A stretch of 64,000 bases of DNA. Source: Whalleya microplaca. Taxonomy: Eukaryota; Ascomycota; Sordariomycetes; Xylariales; Xylariaceae. The notes under the pieces were generated by a model, which was not told where the DNA came from, did not search any database, and saw only the letters and a list, made by a program, of their open reading frames with translations. This document shows positions 1-12,180 of the stretch, one piece after another (position 1 is the stretch's first letter; each line of letters begins with the position of its first letter). The stretch spans positions 62,001 to 126,000 of the forward strand of contig MU385770.1 of assembly GCA_022497155.1 (NCBI GenBank), read 5' to 3'. The translations under genes were made by a program, and so were the position numbers.

Positions 1-588
1 GTTCCATTCCGTCCCAGTGCAGCGTATCACTCTGGTACAACCGGAGGCATATGGAAAGTTCTAAGTTTAGCCTCGATAGAGGAGCTTTTTTCTGTTCTGG
101 CACATTTCTTACTGACATCAATTTGACCCAACACAGAGCCTGTAGCTCTGTGACAACACCATGCCATTGATTCACCAATAATTGCACTCTTTGCATCACG
201 TTAACTTATATCACCGACTATTATATTTGGTGAAGCTCCCCTCTCCTCTCTCTCAAGGTTTCCTTGCCTCTCCATACCCACACAGCCCACATCCCACTTT
301 ACATAGTCGACGAAGTACGTCAGACTTCTTTCTCACCACCAAACTTTTTCTCTCTGGGCGGTCTTAGCAATCCTGCTACGACACAACATTACCTACTCTC
401 ATACCTAGCAACACCAGTTCCGGGCAGCTCACGTCGCAACACCTATGCACTTGCAATTTCCGGCCTTTCACTTTCACCATACTAACGCGAGGCGTTTTCT
501 CAAGTATAGTCTCATGATATCGAGCTTAACGCATTGCAAGCTCTCGGACTGTGCTCTGTTCGAGCCAAATTAAAACTAACTGCCCATC
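1..588 (+). promoter_or_regulatory. Upstream region and leader of the TPS3-type gene
   Basis: No gene is recognised here. The second half is rich in C and T, as is common for fungal promoters and leaders. One CCCCT pentamer lies near 238; this is the core of the yeast stress response element, but a single copy is weak evidence. Short open frames near 182-485 have no family resemblance and look like chance or upstream ORFs. Confidence 0.4.
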
Positions 589-3500
589 ATGACCGTCTTC
601 GTAGTTTCATTGTAAGTTGGACTCCGTCTTTTCAATCGATTAGTTCTTCACTCGGCGTCTACCTCTTCCCGTTGGGCTTGAGTACAAGCAAGGCTCTCTA
701 TTGTGTTGTACTTATACTACCTGGCACACCTCTCTCCAAATTTACCTCAAAATAGCTAGCGAGCCGGTACAGGCCGCGGCGGGTTCATCCAGCCTGCATA
801 TGTACTTGCAGTATGGAGGCGCTACAATGTCAGACTGGCGAAACAAAAACGGCGATTCCTATTCAGATAATAATAACCCGCATTATCAGCCCATGAGAGC
901 TAACTCGGGTGTCACGCAGATTTCTTCCCAAAACCGTCTACTTCAAACTGCCAGATTCTCTTGCCAGCGAGCGCCACCGCAAACGACCTCTTTTGAGCAA
1001 AAAACAGCAGCGACCACCTCTCGATGTTCGCCCTAGTCTCTTTCCTCATCCCGCGAATACCCCTCCTCGGACGCCTACTGAGGAAGACGAGGCCGCTATT
1101 GGAGATGAGCTCTTCTTAAACGAGGACGGACTTCGCGTACAGAACGTCTCGGACGACGAGGAATACAGGGCACCCACGGACAAGGAATCCCCAAAATGGG
1201 GCGGTCGTTTAAACCAGCCAAAGTCTCGGGCACACACGCCGCCCCCGGCTTCGCTCATCGACCACGCCCGGACTGTAGAGAAGGCCAAGCAACTCGGGCG
1301 CCAGGGCGTATTTCAACCTCGAACGAGCCGCAGCGACAGCCACGACAGGGTCTTTGCGAATGCCAATTGGCGCATTGTCAATGCTGACCAAGGCAATGGC
1401 GGCCTTCGCAACGCTGCCGAAGCTGCAGCGCGCGATGGGGACGCAGGTGAATACATTTGGGTAGGAACACTGGGCATGCCCACGGATGCCCTCGAGGGTA
1501 CACAACAGAAGGAGGATATCAACGATAGGCTAGCGACCGAGTTCAACATGTTCCCGGTCTTCTGTGCGGATAAGGACTTTGACGGACACTATCTGCACTT
1601 TTGCAAGCAGATCCTTTGGCCCGTCTTCCATTACCAGATTCCCGACAATCCGAAGAGCAAGGCTTATGAAGATCACTCGTGGCAATTCTACGTGAATCTC
1701 AACCAAGCCTTTGCCGATAAGATCGTCAAGAATTGGAAGCGAGGCGATACAATCTGGGTTCATGATTACCATCTGTTGCTGGTACCTGGTATGGTTCGCA
1801 AGAAGCTCCCGGATGCAAAGATTGGTCTATTCTTGCACGTTGCGTTCCCCTCTTCCGAGGTTTTCCGATGTCTCGCCGTTCGGAAAGAACTCCTCGAGGG
1901 CATGCTTGGTGCCAACTTGATTGGCTTCCAAATTCACGAATATGCGCGCCACTTCCTCCAGACCTGTAGCCGCATTCTCGCCGTTGAGGCGACCCCTGAA
2001 GGAGTTCAGTTGGAGGATCGCTTCGTTAATGTGATGGATCATGCCATCGGTATTGACCCTTCCAGCATTGATGCCCACCGCCAGGATGAGGAGGTATTGC
2101 GATGGACTGCGATCATGAAAGAACGCTATAAGGGCAAAAAGATCATTGTCGCCCGTGACAAGCTCGACCTCGTCCGCGGTGTCCGCCAGAAGCTCCTATC
2201 CTATGAACTGTTTCTTAACAAGAATCCTTCATGGAGAGACCAGGTTGTTTTGATCCAGGTCGCACTGTCCACGAGTGAGAGGACCGATCTTGATGCTGCT
2301 GTGGGCGATATTGTCACCAGGGTAAATTCGAACTGGGCCAACCTCGCATACCAACCTCTCGTATATTTGAAGCAGGATATCCCCTATCCCCAGTACCTGG
2401 CCCTTTTGTCCATTGCGGATGCTCTTATGATCACTAGCCAGCGTGAGGGCATGAATCTCACCTCGCATGAGTTTATTCATTGCCAGGATGGGAAATACAG
2501 CGACGCAAAACATGGATCTCTCATCTTGTCAGAGTTTACCGGTACCGCTTCACTCTTTGGCAACAAGGAATTATCCGTCAACCCATGGAGTTATAGACAA
2601 TGCTCTGATGCTATCAAGCGCGCGATCGAAATGTCTGAGGAAGAAAAGGCGACACGCTGGACAGCTCTCCGTGAGATCATCAGCCACCACACCGGAGGCA
2701 ACTGGTTCAAGTCATTCCTAGAGTCGCTGGATAAGGTTTACGACGAACAACATAGCCACGACCAGACGTCGGTACCTAGGCTGAATTTGACTAACCTGGG
2801 TCAACGATATAGTAAAAGCCAAAACCGATTGTTTATCCTAGATCTAGAAGGCACCCTGATTCCGTACGGCCCCATGAATGAGATTATTCCCATGAATCCT
2901 CAGGTAGGTAGCAGCCTCTACCAAATTGAACATGGCATTGTATTAACCAATCAGCAGCGCACACTCAGTATACTGAACGATTTGTTGGACGATCCACGCA
3001 ATACTGTATTCGTCATGTCTGGGCGCATGCCTGACGAACTCGATCGCCTATTTCGTTTGGTTCCTAACTTGGGCCTCATTGCCGAGAATGGGTGCTTTGT
3101 CAAGAACAGCATGAAGAGTCGCTGGATCGAGATGGCGGACCGCCAGAAAGTTGCCGCTTGGAAAGGATCGGTCCGGCCCATACTCCAATACTACCTGGAG
3201 CGCACCCCTGGATCGGATATCGAAGACCGCAACTGCTCGTTGATTTTCCACTACAAGCATGCCGAGGACTACGCCAACGCCGAGCGGCAAGCCAACGACT
3301 GGACTGGCCATATCAACGAATCTTGTGAGAACGAGCGAGTCCACGCCTCGCAACTGGACGGATGTGTTGCAGTCGAGCCCCTCGATTGGACCAAGGAGAC
3401 CGCTGCCACTCAGGTCTACGAGGGCATGAAAAAGGACGCTGCGGCCTCCAATAAGAGCCCCGTCGATTTTCTCATCGTCATCGGCGATGGCCGCGAGGAT

Positions 3501-3718
3501 GAAAAGGTCTTCAAGTGGGCCAATTCGCTGAATGATAACGGCGAGGTGAAGGATGTTGTCACGGTGAGCTTGGGTAATCGAAATACCGAGGCTACTTCCA
3601 CTTTGACTCAAGGTGTTAGCGGTGAGTACACTCCGGATCTGATTGATATCTAAGGCCATACTGACTGGGGGTTTTAGGGGTTCTTGTCACGTTGCAAAAG
3701 CTCGCTACCCTCTCGTAG
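589..3718 (+). CDS. TPS3: Trehalose synthase complex regulatory subunit, TPS3/TSL1 type
   Basis: Predicted 921 aa. Introns are at 612-919 and 3622-3677. The first exon (MTVFVVS) splices to give a start reading MTVFVVSLFLPKTVYFKLP, as in fungal Tps3-like proteins; the last short exon gives the C-terminus GVLVTLQKLATLS. A glycosyltransferase-20-like domain (about residues 130-600) carries WVHDYHLLLVPG, HVAFPSSEVFR and SQREGMNLTSHEF. A trehalose-phosphatase-like domain follows (about 640-915). Its nucleophile motif reads DLEGT (649-653) instead of DxDxT, and the late motif reads GDGREDE instead of GDDxxDE, so phosphatase activity is probably lost. By family knowledge this is the large regulatory subunit that holds Tps1 and Tps2 together in cytosolic trehalose synthesis. 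The regulatory role is inferred from these changes. Confidence 0.9.
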
Positions 3719-4251
3719 GCAGCAATGCTTGTTGACCCTCTCCAAGGGGGATTATGCTCAACAAGTTGGTAATTGCTGCCTCCGTGAGCTCAGCTGTGCC
3801 GCGATGGATAGTTCGCGTTGTAAGAAGGCGAGGAGAGATTAGAGCCGGCATTTCGTATTATTCTAGAGCATTTACGGGCGTTTTGAAAATGTCGAGTTTT
3901 ACAGCACTCGCATTTACTAGAACTCCAACGATAACTTTTCCTTTCGCGTCTGCTTTCCTCATGCGTATTTGACGCATGTATGGAAGCTTTAGGGGTTGCG
4001 CGTGCGCGCGATGATAATGATGATGGTGGTGGTTTGGCAATGGGGTAGATTTTCTTCCACACCTGGCTTCTGAGTCTTTTCTTCCGCTTAGACTTGCGGC
4101 CATATTACCCTCTTCACGATTCAGTGGCATAGAACGAGCGATGGAATTTCTCTAGAGGTGTGAGAGTGATGGTCCGGAGAGGACGATATTCGAACGGGAT
4201 GAAGTATGGTTGAAGAAGAAAAAATAATATGTATTCCTTTCTGAGGAAATT

Positions 4252-4273
4252 GGGGGGGGGGGGGGGGGGGGGG
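4252..4273. repeat. Poly-G homopolymer tract
   Basis: Twenty-two consecutive G. Together with the poly-C tract on the other side of the N gap it marks a hard-to-sequence locus. Confidence 0.95.
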
Positions 4274-4362
4274 TTTGAAATTTTTATTTAAAATGTAAAA
4301 AAAAAAAACTACGCCCTTTTATAGCTAGGCTTTGAAAAGGTTGGGGGCAAATGATGGGGCCA

Positions 4363-4372
4363 NNNNNNNNNN
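4363..4372. other. Assembly gap (10 N)
   Basis: Ten N bases. The sequence left of it (4274-4362) is a degraded version of the sequence right of the poly-C tract (about 4466-4557): both share the order GCCCTT, TTAGCTAGG-like, GGTTGG-like blocks with many mismatches. This looks like a low-quality contig end duplicated across the gap, not biology. Confidence 0.9.
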
Positions 4373-4391
4373 CCCCCCCCCCCCCCCCCCG

Positions 4392-4428
<37 letters not shown>

Positions 4429-4465
4429 CCGCCCCCCCCGCCCCCCCCCCCCCCCCCCCCCCCCC
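4373..4465. repeat. Poly-C tract with isolated G
   Basis: About 93 bases almost entirely C, with single G at 4391, 4428, 4431 and 4440. True length is uncertain because it abuts the gap. Confidence 0.9.
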
Positions 4466-6005
4466 ACGACGATGATGATGATAATGGTACAATAAAATAC
4501 GTCGGCCCTTGTTTAGCTAGGAGTTGCATCGGTTGGTTGCAATTCATGGAGCGACTATGGGCATAGGCATATGAAGAATCTCCAAATGGGTTCGTTTTTT
4601 TAAAAGAAGTGAGAGCGCAAGGACTACGTTGTTCATGGGCTGGGCTGGGTAATTCGAGATAGAATCTTGGGCAGATCTCTTAAAACATAGCTATTATTTA
4701 TCCATTCCCATCTTACGACTGAAGCTCAACCGTGCTGTATACATGAAGCTGAAATATTAATTATGTCTTATAAGTGATCGATTAAATAGGTGATGTCTTA
4801 TAAAACGGCCCAGGACTGGCTGGCTACGCATAGCATGAATTAAAAAGCCATTTATTCGTCAATGCTATTGTTCATCGATTATATGACAATGTAGACTCGA
4901 CACTCGAAGCTTCAGCCCAACATTGAAGGTACTGAGCAAGTGGATAGGGGCATATGTATGTAGCGGACGGGATGGTGTATCGATGATGGCAGTGGCACCC
5001 GGACTGGCATAAAGGGAGTACGTACCTAGGATGGGAAGGTGTGGATTGCCATGTTGTCTAAAATATGGGGTACATGCATACCTCGGTATGTACCTGCCCT
5101 TCATGCCTTCTAACCTACCTAGGTAGGTACCTAAGCATGTACCTAAGGTAGCGTGCTGCGCCACACAATTACCTGCTGACTAACCACGCGCTTGTGTGTG
5201 TGCGCCATTGCTCTTTAGCTTTCAATGGCAGGCAACTCTATTGCCTCTTCGTTCAGCCTCCCTCCCGCTTTGTTCTCCCATTCCCAGTCATAAAGCTGGC
5301 CTCGCGGCTTGACCAATTACCAGAAGATAGATCATCCAGCTTGGGACATCGCGCCCTCCAGGAAGAATTCTACTATCAACACCACTCGTACACAGTTCGT
5401 CTATCCCTTTTTGACCACTATCTTCTTGTCAATGGCCTCGTCACCTCGTCGACACCCTTTTTGTCCCTCCCCGTTGCCCTCATGAAATGCTCTCTCTCCC
5501 TCTATCTCCCTCTCTCTGTCCCTCTCCCAAGTCTGACTGATTCTGACTGATCCTCCTCTTCTCTCCCCGAATCAACACTTCGCTTTCTCACACGCAAACT
5601 TCTATATCTGTTCCTTGTTACTATTGCTACTATTGTTACTACTTCTGGTTTGCTTGCTTGTTGCAGGGCTTCACGCTCTTGCCCACGCTTTAGCTTCTCA
5701 ATTCGGCTTGCCCGATCCATCCATTTGACCCTGATCAACCCTAATCATATCCCCCTATACTGCACCTTCTACTCTCTCATTGCTCTCCCCAAACATTGTC
5801 AGGATGGTTTCTCTAACAGCAATCGCGTCGCCAAACAGTAGGCATCATATCTATTCGCAAGCATTTGGGATTACCTGACGACCAAAACAAACCTCGAACC
5901 GCGGTCGAACTTCCTACAAATACATCGCCACGATCTACCCAGTCAAGCAGTTACCTATCTTATTCGACATAACCTTAGATCAATCATCATTTGTGATCGG
6001 GAAAG

Positions 6006-8843
6006 ATGGATTCGTACTCGTATCGTGATGCTACAGGGCGGTCACCCCCCGATCGTAGTTGGCCCGGCCGCGACGATCGGGTCAAAGAAGAGCCACGCGA
6101 CAACTTTTACCGCGGACGGTCTCCTGGTGCGTTATCAATGATCTATTCCGGCCCTGCTTGCTTTAGATCCCAGTGAAGCAGCTATACTACACGTCCTATA
6201 TTTCTTCACATTTCATGACAGCTATAGATCGGTTGTTTTCATTTGGTTGTCACGGCTTGGCCAAAACTATTAGCTGACTATTATAGGCCACGACCGTAAC
6301 CGACGCATTCGATCGCGTTCACCGTTGCCCGTCGACCGATATGAACCTCGAGGACGCGGTAGAGATGAGTATGCTGGAACGCGTGATCGGGACGATCGAC
6401 GTCGCATCACTTCTCCACCGGCGAATATTGATCGCTACGTGCCTGGTCAAACCGGTGCCCAGCCTCCTCAACCAACCGTCAACCCACTGACAGATCCGGT
6501 CAAACTGCCATTCCAGGTTGGGTTTTCCTATTTTGGCGAGTGGTGGCGCGCCAACGAGAAGATCAAGGAGGAAAAGGAACGTGCGCGCACGGGCCGGCGA
6601 CGTGAAGAGCGTCCGCGCGGCCGAGAGACCCAGGAAGATCGCGAGAAAGAGAAAGCGAAGATCCAGGCTGCCTACGATGCATACAGAGAGGAGCTCCAGG
6701 CGAAGATGGCCCGAAGCTTTGTTGCTGAACATAAGAAGGAGCAATGGTTTCGGGAACGTTATGTCCCCGATGTTCGTGATGGCCTGCGCGCACAGATCAA
6801 CGAATTTCGGCGCGGCGCCTACAGCCAATGGGAGCAAGATTTGGAGTCTGGTACCTTTGACGAGTTCTCCCTAGAAGGGCTGCCGAAAAGCGAGAGCAAT
6901 GGGGCGGGCGGCATTGTTGAGAAGGAAGAAGGGGAAGCCACGGCAGCGAATGAAGTCCTTGGTGTTGGAGACTTGGTTCCCTCTGTCGGCAGTGATCTCA
7001 GAGATGAGAACTTGTATCAGCCTACTCTTCTGATTAAGACCATTGCGCCTCACGTCAGTCGTCAGAACCTGGAATCTTTCTGCAAGGAGCACCTTGGAGA
7101 AGAGGAAGGCGGCTTCAAATGGCTATCATTGAGTGACCCTAATCCTTCTAAGCGATACCATCGCATCGGTTGGGTCATGCTGCATCCTTCATCCGAAACA
7201 GCTGTCCCCGTTGACCGTGCAGATCCGAAGGACGAGGATGGAGACGTCGAGGCTACTTCGCCTGCGCCAACCTCCACAGCTGAGAAGGCTCTGGAAGCTG
7301 TAAATGGCAAGACAGTAAAGGACGAAGTTCGTGGCGATTTTGTCTGCCACGTCGGTGTACATAATCCTCCGAGCAATCCTCGCAAGAAGGCGTTGTGGGA
7401 CCTCTTCTCCGCCCCTGAGAGAATCGAGAAAGATCTCGGCCTGGTTCAGCGACTAGTCAATAAGTTCGAAGATGATTTCGGTTCGGACTTCAACGCTGCC
7501 CTGAAGATTGAAGAAAGGGTAGAGGCATTACGCGGCGCTGGGCGTATCCAACCGAGTGGTCCTGCGCCAACCACGAAGAAAGTCAAGAAGGATCGCAATC
7601 TCGATTTCGACGACGTTATGGATGAAGGCGAAGAGGGCGAGATGGGTGAATCGGATGAGGAAGGGGCTGTTGATGACGAAGTTGACGATGAAGACCTACT
7701 GGTAAAAAAGAAACAACTCGACCTCTTGATCGAGTACCTGCGCCGGGTGTTCAACTTCTGTTTCTTCTGCGTTTTCGAGAGTGACTCGATTCACGAGTTA
7801 ACCCGAAAGTGTCCCGGTGGCCACCTCCGTCGCCCTAGGAGTACTTTGTCATCCGCTGCAAAGAACGTTGCGCAGGCCAGCGCAAACGGAGATCCCTTCC
7901 CTTCCAAGAAGCGAGCCGAAGTTAAGGAGGAGGAAGAGGGCGAGGCGCCTGATCCTGATCGCAAATTCCGCAATCCATCTTCCAAAACCGAACAGCAGCT
8001 AGAGCGAGCCTACAAATGGGTCAAGACTTTCGAAGACAAGATTATGCAGATTCTTGAGCCGGAATCGGTGGATATCCGGAAACTTGGCGGTAGACCAACT
8101 GAGGATGCCCTCAATGATGAAATGTCCAAATTTGTCAAGCAGGAAGACGAGCACAAATGGAGATGTAAGGTTCCGGAGTGCACGAAACTGTTCAAGGAAG
8201 ACCATTTCTGGAAGAAGCACGTTGAAAAGCGCCACGCAGACTGGTTGGAGTCTATCAAGAATGAGGTCAGTATCATCGTCCAAGCACGATTCATTTCAAC
8301 TGACAGCAAATCTAGTTTGAACTTATCAATGCATACGTTCTTGACCCTGCACACATTGCCCCATCCAGAACGGATGCCAACAGCAATGGCCATTTCCCGC
8401 CTGCTAACGGCCAAACACAGCAAGGCACACCACGCGGGTTCAATCTGCAGAACTTCGCCATGAACAACATGGTGCCGCCATTCCCTAGCTTCCCGGGCCT
8501 TCCCGGCATGCCACCCCTTTTCGCGGGGAATCATGGTGTGCAAGCAGCAGGGTGGAATGCTGGTGGTGAGGAGCGGGGCAGCGGTCCCATCCGACGCGGC
8601 GGCGGCAACGCGGGGAGGTTCCAGAACCGTACCGGACCTTACGACAGACGCCAGCCGCAGGGACGTTGGGGTCCGGATGGCCAAGGTGTGGGCCGCGGCA
8701 GAGGTGGTGCCGGCCGCTGGGGCGATGGTGCCGCTGGGGGCGCGGCCGTTGGCCCTCGTGAGGCCGTCCAGGGACGTAGTCTCAAGAGCTACGAAGACCT
8801 AGATCATGTTGCAGGTGGTGGCGGCGGTGAGCTCAACTACTAG
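6006..8843 (+). CDS. ARS2: Ars2/Serrate RNA effector protein
   Basis: Predicted 875 aa. Introns are at 6127-6286 and 8266-8315. In order it has an Arg/Asp-rich N-terminus, a DUF3546-type helical region with GFSYFGEWW near residue 120, an RRM-like core (LLIKTIAPHVSRQNLESF), an acidic linker, the diagnostic YLRRVFNFCFFCVFES block, and a C2H2 zinc finger (C667, C672, H685, H690). A Gly/Arg-rich tail ends in GELNY. The family (human ARS2, plant SERRATE, fission yeast Pir2) links the nuclear cap-binding complex to RNA processing or decay factors. The start is chosen because exon 1 joins in frame to the Arg-rich segment; the frame itself stays open upstream of the long exon only through this splice. 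No missing key residue is seen. Confidence 0.9.
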
Positions 8844-11084
8844 GATTACTAGGGTTGTCATCGGCTTGACTTTTTTTCCACCGCGATGAGCTCTGCTTAC
8901 ATACAAGGCCCGATTACAACGTCATACTGGCTGGCATCCCCGGTTGGTTTCATGGAACATGTCCAGTGCTAGTGGGCTCAAGGTTGTGAATCCCACTCAA
9001 TTGGTGATTGATCAACCGTGAATAGGCGTTGATAAGGAAATGGAAACTCGGGCGGTGTGTATGTGACTTCAACAATCAGTATTTTTCGATTTTCCGTTTT
9101 TAGTTTTTTTGCTTTTCGAAATCGATGGAAACGAAGACTTCTTGTCTAGGCTCTTGAGAGACGTTAATAGAGCCCGCTCCGTTTGCTCAAAGCTTGATGG
9201 CTTTGGGCCATAATGTACAACTACTACACGCGCGAGCAGCACTTCATAATCAGAATAGCTAAATACATACAAACCTGCGAAGCTGCTATGTATAGACTTG
9301 TTGTATGCTGAAGCGGTGGGTGTTAATACAAGTATGCAAAGATTTTGATAGGGGAATCCCTGGTCTATTTGAACCCTACCTAGTCAGCAGATTGCTTGAT
9401 TCTATGGCGAGGCGAGTTGGGTCAGTGCCAATGGATTTATGTTGGTTCGGCCAAGACAATTATACTAGAAACCATAGTCTTTTCAATGTTTGTGCTTTCA
9501 AGCAATTCTGAAAAGGAAAAAAGGAAAATCTTCAGTTTCATTTTGTCGTTATAACACTAGGTCTTTCCTTATCATGCTAGGTAGGATGGTCGGGCACGGC
9601 AAGTATATTTAACCTATAGCCATAGTTGAAGGTCGACTAATCATAGCCCAGTTAAGATTTCGTGGGGCCGCTTTATATAGTTGTACGGCCGTCGATGGAC
9701 TACCGGTAAGCGTCCGGGAGTGGCCTTTCCGCCCTTTTAGCGCTGACATGTCTCTTTGAACGGCTAGACTCGAGAATTTGATCGAGTCTTGAAGACTCCA
9801 AGTCTTTCCTTTTGAAATACTACCCAATGGAACGGCAGAAGAGCTACTTGTGTTTATAAGTACTCAAAAAAAGTACCGAGATACCCACGCTAACAGTCTA
9901 TATATGGCTTAGGGGTGGTGGAAGACGTCCATTTTAGGCACCTTGTTTAAGACTAACTTCAGTAATATGCTACTGTTAGCATATCTTAAACGGCTAATGA
10001 TGTTATATAATTTCTTTCGCCCGAAAGTTCTCCTCAAGTACGAAGTAGTAGTCCACTATTACTTTCCCCGTTAGTAGATAGACATGCTTTGATTACAGCA
10101 TAATCAGGTAAAAAGATGTATGCTTAGTAGAGTCCGCAATGAATAACTATTATCGAGATCCGAAACAGCCACGATTATATGTGTATTAAGTAGTACCCCG
10201 TCCGATATCTACTGCTCGGGAAAAGCGGCCCGCTGCTAATGAGTTCGATGAGACCACTCATACTGCAGCTAGTGGCAGCCCAATCTCTTTAAGGTTAGTT
10301 ATGAAGATTGTAATCCTTGTTACAATTAACAAATGCCCGGCTCTTCAACAAGGAAAAATAGGGAGGGTCGGAGATAGCGATGAATCTGCCAGTTGGTCCA
10401 TTTAGGCGTGCTTGTGGAAATTTGTGTACACCAGTCGGACATTAATCAGAGGTTCAAACACAATGTAGTTCACCCTGCATACTACCTGCCAATCGATGAA
10501 GTAGTATGATATATCATTGTCTATAGAGTATACATCCCCATCTAAGTGAAGCCCACACCGCTATATAGCCGAGACATTGTCGTCCCCGGTCGCCGAACTC
10601 CTCGACAGGGGTGCTGCCCCTGCCGGACCCGCCGTCGCACGTGGCGGTACCAGGGCCATGTTCGCCGACCCGGATTTGACCTCCCCGGTCTGTGTTCCCC
10701 AACGTACATGTCGTTTCATCCTTCGGCTTGCCGTGTAATTGCGACTGATAACTTACTCCACACCTCTGATCTCTGAATCTTCAAAGTAACATGGAATTTT
10801 CAATCTAGTATTCTCTCCCCTAAGGGCTTCAACCTTGTTAAACCAAGCACCTCCAAAGACTAGGCTATTCAGTCTAGAAACTGGATTTCAGATGTAAGGG
10901 GTAAGTCTGTCCAGCTTCGGCCTCCAGCTCCAGGACCAACAAATAGTAACACAGGCGAAGTCAAATATCCGTGCGACATAGATGATTAGTGTTGTACACG
11001 CCAAACGCCAGCTTGCCTGAGAACAATTTCTTGTCTTCACCTGTTAGTCAAGTGTAGACATTAAACACTATGCGCGTGCGATCA
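8844..11084. other. Gene-poor spacer
   Basis: No gene is recognised on either strand. From about 9300 to 10500 the sequence is AT-rich with many stops. A short GC-rich patch near 10560-10700 has open frames in both directions but no recognisable protein. Confidence 0.55.
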
Positions 11085-12180
11085 CTACATGACCGCAGCG
11101 AGACCCATCCCTCCCACAAACATAGAAGCCACCGTAACGAAGCTCGAAACCGAGAGGAGGGAAATCCCCGATATGCCATGCCCCGACGTACAGCCCCCCG
11201 CCATTCTAGACCCAACCGCAAGCAGCAACCCGCCGGAGATTGCTCTTATAGGAGCGATGCTGATCTCCGGTATCGCGCGGCCAGCGGGTGAAACCAGGGA
11301 CACGGCCAGGGCTCCCACCACCATGCCCATCGTAAGCGTGATGGCGCCACAGGACTTCGGTTTCGCCGTCGACGTTCCCCCCCTTAAGGCCCACCAGAAG
11401 TAGTCGCCGATCTCCTCGAAGCACGACGAGGTGCCGAGCAAATTCCTCCTCGTCGCGATGGAGACCGCCTGTGCGCCGGCGACCAGCAGGCCGCCCACCA
11501 CGGGGCTCACCAGCCCGCTCGACTCCGGGGACGCCAGGTAGACGACGGCGGCGATCGCGCTTGCGAAAGCGGCCTCGACGGCTATGAAGGTGCCTATCTG
11601 ACTTAGACCCAGCTGCTCGCTGAGTGTTAAGCTAGGTTTGAGCTTTGGTTTCTCGGTATCCGCCTTTTCTACCCTCTTCGACCTCCTCCCCAGTACGACC
11701 GGCCGAAGTATGCCTGACCACACGATTCCACCCAGCGTCGTCCCGACCAGCGTGTATATACTAGAGCGGACGCCACTGCCGACTTGAGAAAATACTGTCC
11801 CGGGGCAGGCACCGGAGAGAGCCATCCCGGCACCGAGGAGCCAGCCTCCTATTATATTCCCATCAAAAGGGGTGAAGAGCTCAAGGGAGGAGCAGCCTCG
11901 CGGCGGTAGGTTCATATAGCCAAATCGTTGTAGTATAGTGACTAGAAGTCTGTGTCCCATGTTAGCTGCTTGCCTCAAGCTTTAGAGAGGAAACCATGTA
12001 TTTACATTAGGGAAGGTGAGAGCAAAGAGCTTACGTGCTGGTACCTGAGGCAGTCAGGAACGTAGTGACCATGTGCCAATCTTGCATTTTCATTTGTGCA
12101 ACGATGACAGCCGGTTGATGGATACCGGCTGTTGTCAGAGCCGCGCCAAAGGCAACGCCGGTGATGAAAGACCTAGACAT
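11085..12180 (-). CDS. YeeE/YedE family membrane protein (sulfur-compound transporter family)
   Basis: Predicted 336 aa with one intron (11950-12034). Exon 1 reads MSRSFITGVAFGAAL; the chosen acceptor follows a CTAAC branch site and gives FLTASGTSTLLVTILQRFGY, which reads smoothly into the membrane core. Two inverted halves carry the hallmark blocks SGACPGT and AGGCTSGHGISG, each with the conserved Cys, amid eight or more hydrophobic segments. By family knowledge, bacterial YeeE imports thiosulfate; fungal members are little studied, so the substrate here is inferred only as a small sulfur compound. It stands alone between AT-rich, gene-poor flanks. The family is mainly bacterial, so old transfer is possible. 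Ends AAVM then TAG. Confidence 0.88.

Larger units (their letters stand above)
3719..6005. other. Intergenic spacer with assembly gap; CT-rich leader of Ars2 gene
   Basis: No gene is recognised. It holds poly-G and poly-C tracts around a ten-N gap (separate entries), a CCTACCTAGGTAGG-type palindrome at 5113-5128, and from about 5190 to 6005 a strongly pyrimidine-rich stretch that looks like promoter and leader of the downstream gene. Some of the 5' leader may contain an intron; this cannot be settled from sequence. Confidence 0.6.

Noticed and set aside
4284..4566. Open frames of poly-glycine and poly-proline across the gap
   Set aside because: They are translations of the poly-G/poly-C tracts and N bases, not genes.
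11976..11981. Earlier acceptor (TAAAG) for the YeeE-type gene, giving an 11-residue insert
   Set aside because: Keeps frame, but the later acceptor after a CTAAC branch site gives a smoother family-like sequence.
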